From Saccharicrinis sp963677245 (GTDB lineage: Bacteria; Bacteroidota; Bacteroidia; Bacteroidales; Marinilabiliaceae): a stretch of 64,000 nucleotides of DNA. The position numbers and the translations under genes were made by a program. Shown piece by piece: positions 1 through 8,890 of this stretch. The notes beneath the pieces are model-generated. The model saw only the letters and a program-made list of their open reading frames with translations. It was not told where the DNA came from and made no database searches. The DNA lies in the NCBI GenBank assembly GCA_963677245.1, contig OY781921.1, positions 3,720,001 to 3,784,000 on the forward strand. Direction: 5' to 3'. The stretch's first letter is position 1. The number at the start of each line of letters is the position of its first letter.

Positions 1-1199
1 GGGTTAATTTACCATCAAGTATTGATGATGCTCAACTTTCTGATATCGAAGCTACAGCTGCCAGCTTAAAAGAAAAGGCTGAAGTTGTTGTTGTAATTGG
101 TATTGGCGGAAGTTACCTTGGTGCAAGAGCAGTTATTGATGCTTTGTCTAATAGTTTTGATCACTTATTGACAGACCGAAAAAATCCAGTTGTGGTTTAC
201 GCGGGTCAGAATATTGGTGAAGACTACACAGCTGAGTTACTAGACTTGTTGAAAGATAAATCCTTTGCTTTAGTTGTTATTTCAAAATCAGGAACAACAA
301 CAGAGCCTGCTATTGCATTCCGTTTATTAAAAGAACTTCTTGAAAGTAAATATTCAAAAGAAGAGGCTAAAGATCGTATTGTTGCGATTACTGATGCTAA
401 AAAAGGAGCATTAAGAACTTTAGCTGATCAGGAGGGATATAAAACTTACGTTATTCCTGATGATGTTGGTGGACGTTTTTCAGTTTTAACTCCGGTTGGT
501 TTATTGCCAATTGCTGTGGCTGGTGTTGATATTCGTGCTTTGGTTAAAGGAGCGCAGGATATGGAAAAAATTACAGCTGATGAAGCTGAAAATAGTGCAG
601 CTGCTACTTATGCTGCCGTTCGTAATGAATTGTACCGTAATGGTAAGGGAACCGAAATCTTAGTGAACTATCAGCCTAAATTACACTTTGTTGCTGAGTG
701 GTGGAAGCAGCTTTACGGTGAAAGTGAAGGTAAGGATGGAAAAGGAATTTTCCCTGCTGCGTGTGATTTCTCTACTGATCTTCACTCAATGGGACAGTGG
801 ATTCAGGAAGGAGTTCGTAATATTTTTGAAACTATTATTACCATTACTAATGCAAATAGAACTGTTAAGATTCCAAACGCAGATGCTGATCTTGACGGAT
901 TAAACTATTTAGCCGGTAAAAGAGTTGACTACGTAAATAAAATGGCTGAACTAGGAACTTTATTGGCGCATGTTGATGGAGGAGTGCCTAATATTAAAGT
1001 AGAAATTCCTGAGCTTAATGCTTATTATTTAGGACAGTTATTGTATTTCTTTGAAATCGCTTGTGGTATCAGTGGATATCTTCTTGAAGTAAATCCATTT
1101 GATCAACCTGGAGTAGAGGCTTACAAGAAAAATATGTTTGCGCTACTGGAAAAGCCTGGATTTGAGGCAGAAACTGCAGCGATTAAAGCCAAGTTGTAA
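1..1199 (+). CDS. pgi: Glucose-6-phosphate isomerase, 3' part
   Basis: Interconverts glucose 6-phosphate and fructose 6-phosphate in cytoplasmic glycolysis/gluconeogenesis. The gene runs off the left edge; about 398 residues are visible, reading in frame from base 3. The visible start contains the phosphosugar-binding signature VVIGIGGSYLGARA, followed by VISKSGTTTEPA (SIS-type Ser/Thr phosphate loop), GGRFSVLTPVG, and a C-terminal part with NPFDQPGVEAYKKNMF, all typical of the short bacterial Pgi (about 445 residues). Only some 45-50 N-terminal residues should be missing. An apparent internal start at 144 is a TTG leucine codon in the middle of the enzyme, not a real start. A strong terminator follows. 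Confidence 0.96.
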   Translation, partial: VNLPSSIDDAQLSDIEATAASLKEKAEVVVVIGIGGSYLGARAVIDALSNSFDHLLTDRKNPVVVYAGQNIGEDYTAELLDLLKDKSFALVVISKSGTTTEPAIAFRLLKELLESKYSKEEAKDRIVAITDAKKGALRTLADQEGYKTYVIPDDVGGRFSVLTPVGLLPIAVAGVDIRALVKGAQDMEKITADEAENSAAATYAAVRNELYRNGKGTEILVNYQPKLHFVAEWWKQLYGESEGKDGKGIFPAACDFSTDLHSMGQWIQEGVRNIFETIITITNANRTVKIPNADADLDGLNYLAGKRVDYVNKMAELGTLLAHVDGGVPNIKVEIPELNAYYLGQLLYFFEIACGISGYLLEVNPFDQPGVEAYKKNMFALLEKPGFEAETAAIKAKL

Positions 1200-1221
1200 G
1201 AGATAAAATGATATAAGTATG

Positions 1222-1252
1222 AAACCCGGGGAATATTCTCCGGGTTTTTTTA
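1222..1252 (+). terminator. Rho-independent terminator after pgi
   Basis: AAACCCGG-type stem of 11 bp with one wobble, loop around 1233-1236, followed by seven T residues. It lies 22 bases after the pgi stop and overlaps the stop of the convergent gene at 1250. Confidence 0.85.
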
Positions 1253-1900
1253 TGTTTGAGATTCTAATATTTTGGTTTGTGGAATACTTGTATTTAGATA
1301 GAACAGGTTTTTGGTATAAAATTTAAAGCCTAATTTCTGGAAAAATGCAAATAGCTTTAGTTTAGCTGTTTCTTCGTCAAAATCGCCATCATCGTATCGC
1401 ATTGATTGTGTAAAATCATCTAGTTTACCTCCGGCTTTCCATTTTTTTCGTGCAGTAATGAGTTGAAATGGAATAACCTCAATGGTGATTATCGAGAATA
1501 GATTCTGAAAACGACAATAAAAATCCTGAAGAACAATAGCTCCTAATTTTTTGCCTCTAAAACCTGGTAACAAATCCAGTTCCTTAATAATACAAATATT
1601 TCCTGGCTTTATTTCTTCATCTAACTTGTTAGTAAAAACTCCGGTTTCCAGATTGATGAAATGTTCGCAATTGCCAATTAACTCCTCTTGGGTTTCAAGT
1701 GTTTTTAGAAGGTCATTTCTTGTTTGTTGTATTTGACTTAGTAAAATGACAGAGAATTTAAACTGACCAACTTTCATATTTATACCAGAATCTTTATCTA
1801 CAAAAACCTCAGCTTCGAAGTTGTTAATGAATTTGCAGTCTGAATCATCTTCTAAAGTGGAATTTAATTTATATGTTATGGAATAGTCAAAAGTACTCAT
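1250..1900 (-). CDS. GNAT-like acetyltransferase-fold protein, unknown substrate
   Basis: A 216-residue cytoplasmic protein with no signal peptide. The central part has the acetyl-CoA-binding motif of GNAT enzymes: a strand ending IIKELDLLPGFRGKKLG (the R-G-K-K-L-G pyrophosphate loop, residues about 105-122) and a helix LQDFYCRF. A C-terminal block, FAFFQKLGFKFY, matches the 'F-Y-x-K-x-G-F' motif B region. The N-terminal 90 residues are not recognisable. The substrate cannot be inferred; neighbours (pgi and a secreted repeat protein) do not help. It is monocistronic and convergent with pgi. The GNAT fold is an inference from the motif; a plain hypothetical protein is the alternative. Confidence 0.6.
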   Translation of the reverse strand: MSTFDYSITYKLNSTLEDDSDCKFINNFEAEVFVDKDSGINMKVGQFKFSVILLSQIQQTRNDLLKTLETQEELIGNCEHFINLETGVFTNKLDEEIKPGNICIIKELDLLPGFRGKKLGAIVLQDFYCRFQNLFSIITIEVIPFQLITARKKWKAGGKLDDFTQSMRYDDGDFDEETAKLKLFAFFQKLGFKFYTKNLFYLNTSIPQTKILESQT

Positions 1901-2013
1901 GTATAAAATATTTAGTTACAATGTATAAATAATGCCGGTATTTCCAACGGTTCAATGTAAACGAATTTTAAATGTAGATAGTGAAATGGGTGAAAGCCGT
2001 TGATTTATAAAAG

Positions 2014-2048
2014 CATAAAAAAGGCTGAATCAATTTTGACTCAGCCTT
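2014..2048 (-). terminator. Terminator of the OmpL47-repeat gene
   Basis: On the minus strand a perfect 8-bp AAGGCTGA/TCAGCCTT stem is followed by a run of T, 12 bases after the stop of the gene ending at 2060. Confidence 0.8.
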
Positions 2049-2059
2049 GAATTTGGTGT

Positions 2060-3820
2060 TTATTTTTTTGCAACTTTAAAAGTAACTTCTTTGCTCGTTT
2101 GGTTCCCTAAATTATCACTAGTATCTATGGTTACCGTATAAGTTTTTTCTTGTTTAAACATTTGGACATCGGCAGGAGAGCCAGAGATGGCATAGTTCTT
2201 TTTGCTTCCTCCATCTATAGCATACCAAATTGAGTTGGTTCCGCATTGAATGTCTGTAGCGCCAATATACATTTTTACAAAAGGAGGATAAATATTAACT
2301 TCTTTTCCATCAATAATTTCTTTTCTAATAGGTTTGATAGAAAAATTCACAAATATTTCTGGTCCTACATTATCAATAACCACTTCGCTTTCTTTTGTAA
2401 TTTCCTGGTTGTTTACATTATCACTTGATGAAAATGATATTTTATGCCAACCGTCTTCTTTAATGTTAAAAGAATTTCCACTTGATTTTTCTTTCTTATC
2501 TATAGCATACGTTGTTTGTTGAACACCTGATGCATTATCTTCGGTGATTAAGATTATTTCTGTTTTACTATTGATAAACATTGTATCTCTATTGAATAAC
2601 TGTGGGCCTTTAAAGTCAATACCTGTGTTTGGGGCTTCATTGTCTAAATAGACAGATAATGTCTCAATGGTAGATTTATTTGAAACCATATCAAATGCTC
2701 TATAAAATAATGTTTGAACTCCATTTTGATTGTTGAAGTTGAATGGCTTTTCGTAGGTGTTATCAAGCGTTTTGTTATTGTAACTATATGCAATTTTACT
2801 GATACCAAGTTGATCGTCTTCTCCAATTAGTTTGCATTTACTTCTTTCCGAAACATAAAGGTATTTACCAATATATTGATCCCCTTCTATTAATGCGGAG
2901 GCACTTGGAGCTACCTGGTCTACTATAAATGCGTAGACATTAATGTCATTGTTTGTTCCGTGATCTTTGTCTGTAATATTACCTACATTATCTTCAACCC
3001 AAAATTTAAATTTATGTTCTCCAGTGGCAATGTAGCTTAATGGAATTTTGCTTGAATAAATTTTAACTGGTTTGTCATCGATTTGATATTTAATGTTTTT
3101 TATTCCTGAAATTTTATCTTCAGCTAATAGTTCGATGAAGGATCTCCCTGAAGCTGTTTTTCCTGATATTTCACCATCTAGTTTCCAATTCGCAATTGGA
3201 GGTGTTTTGTCTATGGTAAATTTATCAGTACTAACGTTTTCAATATTTCCAACATGGTCAATGCTGTAATAGTGTAGTGTATATTCTTTTTCTTCTGTAA
3301 AGCTTAAACTGTCTTTATATGGTAGGTATGGTTGCCCATCAATGCTATAATAAATAGATTCAACTCCTGAAGTTTGGTCTTTTGCAGATAAAGTGACTTT
3401 TAATCCTTTGCCATAATAACGTATATTATTTTTCAAAAAAGTTGGTGAGTTAAAGTAGCTGCTATGTGTTGTTGGTGCAATGCCGTCTGCGTATACTTCA
3501 AATACAACATCTGCAATGGGATATACTAGCTGTTTTGTTTCAGGATCCACTTGCGAGGGAGTTCTTATGGTATTTATACCTTCAGTATCAAAATAAAAAG
3601 GATTGCTATATTTTTTGGATTCTTCGCTTTCTAATTTTTTTGCAGTATTAGTATTGCTTGGATCGGTACCTAAAAATAAATACATAGGTTCGTTTTTGTT
3701 AACGTATAGTTTCCCATCTTCACTTTTATACATTTTCGGTGTATGCCGCAATTGTTCCTGACTTTTTGTTTGAATTACGGGAAGAGTTAGTAGTACTAGG
3801 GCGTAAATAATTTTTTTCAT
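2060..3820 (-). CDS. Secreted protein with repeated OmpL47/Ig-like modules
   Basis: A 586-residue exported protein of unknown role. Residues 1-20 form a signal peptide (MKKIIYALVLLTLPVIQTKS). The rest consists of about five modules of roughly 90-100 residues. Each is introduced by a proline turn (IDKTPPIANW, VDQVAPSASA, LDNEAPNTGI, IDNVGPEIFV and a divergent first one, ADGIAPTTHS) and carries a YSIDG/YQIDD/YAIDG hairpin and a YxxxDxVGN-type strand. This pattern is that of OmpL47-type or bacterial Ig-like domains seen in surface proteins. No enzyme motif and no sorting domain are seen. It is transcribed alone, with its own terminator, divergent from the helicase gene. Surface or periplasmic adhesion/scaffold use is a guess. 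Confidence 0.7.
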   Translation of the reverse strand: MKKIIYALVLLTLPVIQTKSQEQLRHTPKMYKSEDGKLYVNKNEPMYLFLGTDPSNTNTAKKLESEESKKYSNPFYFDTEGINTIRTPSQVDPETKQLVYPIADVVFEVYADGIAPTTHSSYFNSPTFLKNNIRYYGKGLKVTLSAKDQTSGVESIYYSIDGQPYLPYKDSLSFTEEKEYTLHYYSIDHVGNIENVSTDKFTIDKTPPIANWKLDGEISGKTASGRSFIELLAEDKISGIKNIKYQIDDKPVKIYSSKIPLSYIATGEHKFKFWVEDNVGNITDKDHGTNNDINVYAFIVDQVAPSASALIEGDQYIGKYLYVSERSKCKLIGEDDQLGISKIAYSYNNKTLDNTYEKPFNFNNQNGVQTLFYRAFDMVSNKSTIETLSVYLDNEAPNTGIDFKGPQLFNRDTMFINSKTEIILITEDNASGVQQTTYAIDKKEKSSGNSFNIKEDGWHKISFSSSDNVNNQEITKESEVVIDNVGPEIFVNFSIKPIRKEIIDGKEVNIYPPFVKMYIGATDIQCGTNSIWYAIDGGSKKNYAISGSPADVQMFKQEKTYTVTIDTSDNLGNQTSKEVTFKVAKK

Positions 3821-3956
3821 GGACGTGTTTTTTAAGTTATACTAGTAGATACGTTCCTGAAAAATATGAGGTTACTGCTTTGGTCACTAAAAACAAGTTG
3901 TTTACTTAAAACTAATATTTGAACGATAAAGTCGAAAAATATTTGTTTTAAAATCT

Positions 3957-3990
3957 TTTGTCAGTATTAATAAGAATAGATTGTATCTTT
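3957..3990 (+). promoter_or_regulatory. Candidate promoter for the helicase gene
   Basis: TTTG at 3957-3960 and TATCTTT at 3984-3990, spacing 23. It resembles the Bacteroidetes -33/-7 pattern but with a long spacer and no final G, so support is modest. It lies 19 bases before the chosen ATG at 4009. Confidence 0.4.
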
Positions 3991-4008
3991 ATTTCAAATT
4001 TTAAATAT

Positions 4009-6237
4009 ATGTACCAGCATAATGACCTGTCAACTCTGGTCTCTCAATTTATAAATAATACAAGTCAGAATGTTTTTTTAACGGGAAAAGCCGGAACCGG
4101 TAAAACTACCTTGTTAAAAAGAATTACTCAAAATACGCATAAAAGTGTCATTGTGGCTGCTCCAACAGGTATTGCTGCTATTAATGCCGGAGGGGTGACA
4201 TTACATTCCTTATTTCAATTGCCGTTTGGTGCATTCGTACCAGATAATAATGGTTTGGCCGGAATTAATTTGCAATCGCAAATAAATACACCACGAACAC
4301 TTTTAAGTTCTTTTCAAATGCATAAAACAAAACGTAATATGCTGAAGAAATTGGAGCTGCTTATTATTGATGAAGTGAGTATGTTACGTGCAGATTTATT
4401 GGATGCTATAGATCTAATATTGAGAAGTGTTCGAGGGAAAAGAGATGTTCCTTTCGGAGGAGTTCAGGTACTTTTTATTGGAGATCTATTGCAGTTACCA
4501 CCTGTAATAAAAGAGGAGGAGTGGAGAGTAGTTGGAAAATATTATTCAAGTGCTTTCTTTTTTAATGCGCAAATCTTAAGACAAAGTCCTCCGCTTTATG
4601 TGGAGTTGGAAAAGATTTATCGTCAATCGGATGAGACTTTTATTAAACTCCTGAATAATCTTAGAAACAACATTATAACTTCCGATGATAAAGGGCTGCT
4701 TAATAAGTATTATAAATCAAATTATCAGCAAACAACAAATGATGGGGTGATATTGCTGACAACACATAATAAAATAGCTGATGAAAAAAATCGACGTGCT
4801 TTAGAGAGTATTTCAGAGCGATCTTTTTTTTATAAAGCTGAAATTGAAGGTGATTTTAATGAGTATAGTTACCCTGCGGATAAGGAGTTGGAGCTTAAAG
4901 TTGGAGCTCAAGTCATGTTTACAAAAAATGACTATTCAGGAGAGCAACGATATTTTAACGGAAAGATTGGCGTCGTCAGTAAATTACTTCAAGATGAAAT
5001 TGAGGTAACTTTTTCTGATGGTTCTGAACCCGCATTGGCAGAACTTTATACCTGGGAAAATAAAAAGTATAGTGTCAATAAAGAAACCAACGAAATTGAG
5101 GAGAATATAACAGGGACTTTTAAACAGTATCCGTTGAAATTAGCCTGGGCAATTACCGTTCATAAGAGTCAGGGGCTTACTTTTGACAAGGCTGTAATTG
5201 ATGTTCAAAATGCATTTGCCCCTGGTCAGATATATGTAGCGCTTTCTCGATTGAGAAGTTTGGATGGGTTAATTCTTAGTTCACCTATTCCGGAAGAAGG
5301 TCTTCAGCAGGATGCGTCGCTTAAAAGTTTTTCATCATCAAAGAAAACATTAGATGAACTTGAACAGGTTTTACAGGAAGCATCTAAAAAATACATGCAT
5401 CAATTTTTAATTAATGCTTTTGATTTTTCTAATCTGGTTCAGGAAATTAGTCGTCATTTAACTTCTTACACCAAGGATGCCAAGCGCTCTGTTAAGCAGC
5501 AATATAAATCTAATGCTGAAAGTTGGCATAAGGAGACGCTGTCGTTAAAAGAAATTGCCGATAAATTCAGAAATGAGTTAAACAGGCTTGCTTTATCTGG
5601 AGACCCGGTTTATTTAAATAGAATAGAAGAAAGGCTGGTAAAGGCAATTGCATATTTTGAGCCGCTAGTTAAGGAGGTTCATGATGACATTAGGTTGTTA
5701 TATAAGATGGTAAAAGCAACTAAAGGGACTAAGGCATTTCAAACAGAGTTGTTGGATTTATCGAACCTTTACTATGGGCAATTACAGGTGATTTATAAGG
5801 CGCAGACCTTAGTTCAGTCTGCCATTAATGGGACTGATTTTGATAAGATGGCACTGAATAATCCAGATTTCGAAGCTTCCAGAGAAACGGATGTCAAGGA
5901 AAAGAAGAAGAAAGAGCCTAAAAAGAAAAAAGAGAAAGTAGATACTAAAAAACTTTCCTTTGATCTGTGCCAAAGTGGAAAAGGAATTGAAGAGATAGCG
6001 AAAGAAAGATCTTTGGCTCGAACGACCATTGAAGGTCATTTGGCTCATTATATTGCCTTGGGCGAACTGGATGTGTTGAAATTTTTAGAAGCTGATAAAG
6101 TAAATGCGATTGAGAAGAGTATACATAAACTCGACACCTTTAAACTAACTCCCTTGAAAGAAGATTTAGGCAGTGATTTTACCTTTGGTGAAATCAGGTT
6201 GGGAGTTGCTGCCGTAATTGGACAAAAGACTGATTAG
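4009..6237 (+). CDS. PIF1/RecD-like superfamily 1 helicase with C-terminal helix-turn-helix
   Basis: A 742-residue ATP-dependent DNA helicase. Walker A GKAGTGKT is at residues 26-33, motif Ia APTGIAAINAGG at about 50, Walker B LLIIDEVSM with Asp120-Glu121, motif III FIGDLLQLPPV, and the late UvrD-C-like motifs AITVHKSQGLTFDKAVID and YVALSRLRSLDGL. After the helicase core come a lysine-rich linker (about 625-650) and a helix-turn-helix of the kind found at the C-terminus of RecQ-like enzymes (GIEEIAKERSLARTTIEGHL). The ATG at 4009 is preferred over an upstream in-frame TTG (3958) because it sits just before the helicase homology and behind a promoter-like site. Role in DNA repair or fork rescue is family knowledge, not shown here. 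Confidence 0.88.
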   Translation: MYQHNDLSTLVSQFINNTSQNVFLTGKAGTGKTTLLKRITQNTHKSVIVAAPTGIAAINAGGVTLHSLFQLPFGAFVPDNNGLAGINLQSQINTPRTLLSSFQMHKTKRNMLKKLELLIIDEVSMLRADLLDAIDLILRSVRGKRDVPFGGVQVLFIGDLLQLPPVIKEEEWRVVGKYYSSAFFFNAQILRQSPPLYVELEKIYRQSDETFIKLLNNLRNNIITSDDKGLLNKYYKSNYQQTTNDGVILLTTHNKIADEKNRRALESISERSFFYKAEIEGDFNEYSYPADKELELKVGAQVMFTKNDYSGEQRYFNGKIGVVSKLLQDEIEVTFSDGSEPALAELYTWENKKYSVNKETNEIEENITGTFKQYPLKLAWAITVHKSQGLTFDKAVIDVQNAFAPGQIYVALSRLRSLDGLILSSPIPEEGLQQDASLKSFSSSKKTLDELEQVLQEASKKYMHQFLINAFDFSNLVQEISRHLTSYTKDAKRSVKQQYKSNAESWHKETLSLKEIADKFRNELNRLALSGDPVYLNRIEERLVKAIAYFEPLVKEVHDDIRLLYKMVKATKGTKAFQTELLDLSNLYYGQLQVIYKAQTLVQSAINGTDFDKMALNNPDFEASRETDVKEKKKKEPKKKKEKVDTKKLSFDLCQSGKGIEEIAKERSLARTTIEGHLAHYIALGELDVLKFLEADKVNAIEKSIHKLDTFKLTPLKEDLGSDFTFGEIRLGVAAVIGQKTD

Positions 6238-6249
6238 TACAAAATGTTA

Positions 6250-6257
6250 TATCTTTG
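6250..6257 (+). promoter_or_regulatory. -7 promoter box for the AraC gene
   Basis: TATCTTTG exactly matches TAnnTTTG and lies 20 bases before the ATG at 6277. No TTTG was found at the expected upstream distance. Confidence 0.45.
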
Positions 6258-6276
6258 AGATGATTTTGTAAAAAGT

Positions 6277-7164
6277 ATGGCAAAAGTCAAACAAAATATA
6301 CCGACGTATGGGCTTCAGTCCTTTAGTCACCCACAATATGCAAGCAGGCAGTTTCATGTGGAACCTTTCGATGCCAATCGTCATTTTAGGGTAAGTTACC
6401 CTCATCGTCACGATTTTTTTGAAGTGCTTTATCTTACAAAAGGTTCAGGAAATCATGTGATTGATAGTAGTCAGTATAAAATAGAACCGCCTTGTGTTTT
6501 TTATATGTCGCCGGGGCAGGCGCATAAAATTGAGTTTTCCAGTGATATTGAAGGTTACTTGTTTATTTTTGCGGCTGAGTTCTATTTGTTTGATAAGAAT
6601 AACCAAAATCGCCTGTTAGAATTTCCATTCTTTTTTAATATTCATCAGGACAATCCGCCTTTACAATTATATGATGATTCCGATTGTGAATTCTTGAAGC
6701 AATTATTTAAAAAAGGAATTCAGGAAGTTGCTAAAGAAGATGGAGGCAATGTTGATTTGCTAAGATCAATATTAGATACCATTCTTAATTATACTTCAGG
6801 TTTATATACAATTGAAGAACAGGGGGTGTCATCCGGAAGAGGTCATTTGCTAGTAAAACGTTTTTTTCAGTTAGTAGAGGAAAATTACCAAAATAATTTA
6901 AGTGTAAATCAATATGCTGATTTATTAGCCATAACTGCGAATCATCTTACTCAAACAGTTAAGCAGTTGACAGGGCGTACTTCTAATGAAGTTATACAGA
7001 GTAAGCAAATTCTTGAAATCAAGCGATTGTTGATACACACTAGTCTTACCGTTACTCAGATTGCGGACCAGTTAAACTTTGCCGATCAATCTTATTTCAC
7101 CAAGTTTTTTAAGAAATCAATTGGGGTTACACCGGCTAAATTCAGAGCCGAATTTGTTAGGTAA
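6277..7164 (+). CDS. AraC-family transcriptional regulator with N-terminal cupin
   Basis: A 295-residue cytoplasmic regulator. Residues about 30-110 form a cupin-like sensing domain (HRHDFFEVLYLTKGSGNHVI, then FYMSPGQAHKIEF), and residues about 195-293 are the paired helix-turn-helix DNA-binding domain of the AraC/XylS family (LSVNQYADLLAITANHLTQT and VTQIADQLNFADQSYFTKFF, ending GVTPAKFRAE). The ligand is unknown. Such cupin-AraC proteins in Bacteroidota often respond to sugars or aromatic compounds, but neighbours give no target: the next gene, ilvC, is a biosynthetic gene with its own upstream region. A perfect inverted repeat begins at the base after the stop codon. Confidence 0.9.
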   Translation: MAKVKQNIPTYGLQSFSHPQYASRQFHVEPFDANRHFRVSYPHRHDFFEVLYLTKGSGNHVIDSSQYKIEPPCVFYMSPGQAHKIEFSSDIEGYLFIFAAEFYLFDKNNQNRLLEFPFFFNIHQDNPPLQLYDDSDCEFLKQLFKKGIQEVAKEDGGNVDLLRSILDTILNYTSGLYTIEEQGVSSGRGHLLVKRFFQLVEENYQNNLSVNQYADLLAITANHLTQTVKQLTGRTSNEVIQSKQILEIKRLLIHTSLTVTQIADQLNFADQSYFTKFFKKSIGVTPAKFRAEFVR

Positions 7165-7193
7165 ATATTTATGCAAATCGTATGCATAAATAT
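7165..7193. repeat. Perfect 11-bp inverted repeat after the AraC gene
   Basis: ATATTTATGCA (7165-7175) and its exact complement TGCATAAATAT (7183-7193) flank a 7-base centre. No T-run follows, so it is not a standard terminator. It may be a protein-binding site in the AraC-ilvC intergenic region or an RNA 3'-end hairpin. Confidence 0.7.
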
Positions 7194-7255
7194 AAATCCA
7201 TGAAAAGTACCTAATAAAAGTGTTTTTTTACGATCATAATTCCTTTTTTTATCTG

Positions 7256-7286
7256 TTGATTTGTAATGTGAAGTTGCGTACCTTGC
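7256..7286 (+). promoter_or_regulatory. Weak promoter candidate for ilvC
   Basis: TTG (7256-7258), spacer 20, TACCTTGC (7279-7286), two mismatches to the consensus. The same bases are part of an imperfect inverted repeat, TACcTTGCTTA with TAAGCAAGTA near 7325-7335, in the region before ilvC. No leader peptide was found here. Confidence 0.3.
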
Positions 7287-7369
7287 TTATCGCTTAAAAA
7301 AGAATAAGTTATTACGCAATTTAAGCAAGTAATTATTATAAGAAATTTCAAATATTTAATTTTATTAAA

Positions 7370-8845
7370 ATGGCTAATTATTTTAATACATTACCGTTAC
7401 GTGAGCAATTAAACCAATTAGGAGTTTGCGAATTTATGGATAGTTCAGAATTTGCAGATGGTGTTGAAAAGCTAAAAGGTAAAAAAATAGTTATTGTAGG
7501 TTGTGGAGCTCAAGGTTTAAACCAAGGGCTGAATATGAGAGACTCTGGTTTAGATGTTTCTTATACATTAAGAGAGGCTGCTATTAAAGAGCAACGTCAA
7601 TCTTGGAAAAATGCTACTGAAAATAACTTTGCGGTAGGTACTTACGAAGAGATGATTCCTACTGCTGATATGGTAGTTAACCTTACTCCTGATAAGCAGC
7701 ACACTAACGTGGTAAGTGAAGTAATGCCATTAATGAAAAAAGGAGCTACTTTGTCTTACTCTCATGGTTTTAATATTGTTGAAGAGGGAATGCAAGTTCG
7801 CGAAGACCTTACTGTTGTAATGGTTGCTCCTAAATCTCCGGGTTCTGAGGTTCGTGAAGAGTATAAAAGGGGTTTTGGTGTACCAACATTAATCGCTGTT
7901 CACCCTGAAAATGATCCAAATGGTGATGGATTAGAAATTGCAAAAGCCTATGCTGCTGCAACTGGTGGACACAGAGCTGGTGTATTACGTTCTTCTTTTG
8001 TTGCTGAGGTAAAGTCTGACCTTATGGGTGAGCAAACTATTCTTTGTGGTTTGTTACAAACAGGTTCTATTCTTTCTTTCAATAAAATGGTTGAAAAAGG
8101 AATTGATAAAGGATATGCTTCTAAATTAATCCAGTATGGATGGGAAGTAATTACTGAGGCTCTTAAAATTGGTGGTATTACCAACATGATGGATCGCCTT
8201 TCAAATCCTGCAAAAATTGAGGCATTTAAAATTGCTGAAGAATTAAAAGTAATTATGCGTCCATTATTCCAAAAGCATATGGATGATATCATGAGTGGAG
8301 AGTTTTCTTCTACTATGATGGTAGATTGGGCAAATGGAGATAAAAACCTATTAGGCTGGAGAGCTGAAACAGGAGAAACTGATTTTGAGAAAACACCAGC
8401 TGGTGATGTTGAAATCACAGGACAGGAGTACTTTGATAATGGTCTTTTAATGGTAGCTTTTGTTAAGTCTGGTGTTGAATTAGCGTTCGAAACAATGACA
8501 GAAGCTGGTATCAAAGAAGAAAGTGCATATTATGAGTCACTTCACGAAACTCCGTTGATCGCTAATACCATTGCTCGTAAAAAATTATTCGAAATGAACC
8601 GTGTAATTTCTGATACTGCTGAGTACGGATGTTATCTGTTTGATCATGCTTGCAAGCCTTTGTTGGCAGACTTTATGAAGAAAGTAGAAACAAACATTAT
8701 CGGTAAAAACTTTAACGAAGGTCTTGAAGGTAGCGTAAGCAACAAAGAGTTAGTTGAAGTGAACGAAGCAATTCGTTTCCATGATGTAGAAATCATCGGA
8801 GCTGAGTTAAGAGAAGCAATGACTGCAATGAAAGCAATCATCTAA
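7370..8845 (+). CDS. ilvC: Ketol-acid reductoisomerase, class II (long form)
   Basis: Catalyses the NADPH-dependent isomeroreduction of acetolactate and acetohydroxybutyrate, the second common step of valine/leucine/isoleucine synthesis. At 491 residues it is the long, E. coli-like class II enzyme with a duplicated C-terminal knotted domain, not the 330-residue class I form. The Rossmann loop GCGAQG is at 44-49; the substrate domain has VAPKSPGSEVREEYKRGFGVP, SDLMGEQTILCG and, in the second repeat, ESLHETPLIANTIARKKLFEMN with SDTAEYGCYLF. It lies about 680 bp upstream of the ilvD operon and has its own terminator-like hairpin, so it appears to be transcribed separately from the attenuator-controlled genes. 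Confidence 0.97.
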   Translation: MANYFNTLPLREQLNQLGVCEFMDSSEFADGVEKLKGKKIVIVGCGAQGLNQGLNMRDSGLDVSYTLREAAIKEQRQSWKNATENNFAVGTYEEMIPTADMVVNLTPDKQHTNVVSEVMPLMKKGATLSYSHGFNIVEEGMQVREDLTVVMVAPKSPGSEVREEYKRGFGVPTLIAVHPENDPNGDGLEIAKAYAAATGGHRAGVLRSSFVAEVKSDLMGEQTILCGLLQTGSILSFNKMVEKGIDKGYASKLIQYGWEVITEALKIGGITNMMDRLSNPAKIEAFKIAEELKVIMRPLFQKHMDDIMSGEFSSTMMVDWANGDKNLLGWRAETGETDFEKTPAGDVEITGQEYFDNGLLMVAFVKSGVELAFETMTEAGIKEESAYYESLHETPLIANTIARKKLFEMNRVISDTAEYGCYLFDHACKPLLADFMKKVETNIIGKNFNEGLEGSVSNKELVEVNEAIRFHDVEIIGAELREAMTAMKAII

Positions 8846-8866
8846 TAACTGATAATTTTATAAATG

Positions 8867-8890
8867 CCCTGTTTGTTTTTATAAACAGGG
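8867..8890 (+). terminator. Hairpin after ilvC
   Basis: CCCTGTTT (8867-8874) pairs perfectly with AAACAGGG (8883-8890). The following bases (TATATCATTT) are only weakly T-rich, so termination efficiency is uncertain. Confidence 0.55.

Noticed and set aside
3958..4008. Upstream TTG start giving 17 extra residues for the helicase
   Set aside because: Overlaps the candidate promoter, and the ATG at 4009 precedes the conserved helicase N-terminus.
5809..6048. Minus-strand frames rich in Phe and Leu within the helicase gene
   Set aside because: They are the antisense of the lysine-rich linker (AAG/AAA codons read as CTT/TTT) and have no independent support.
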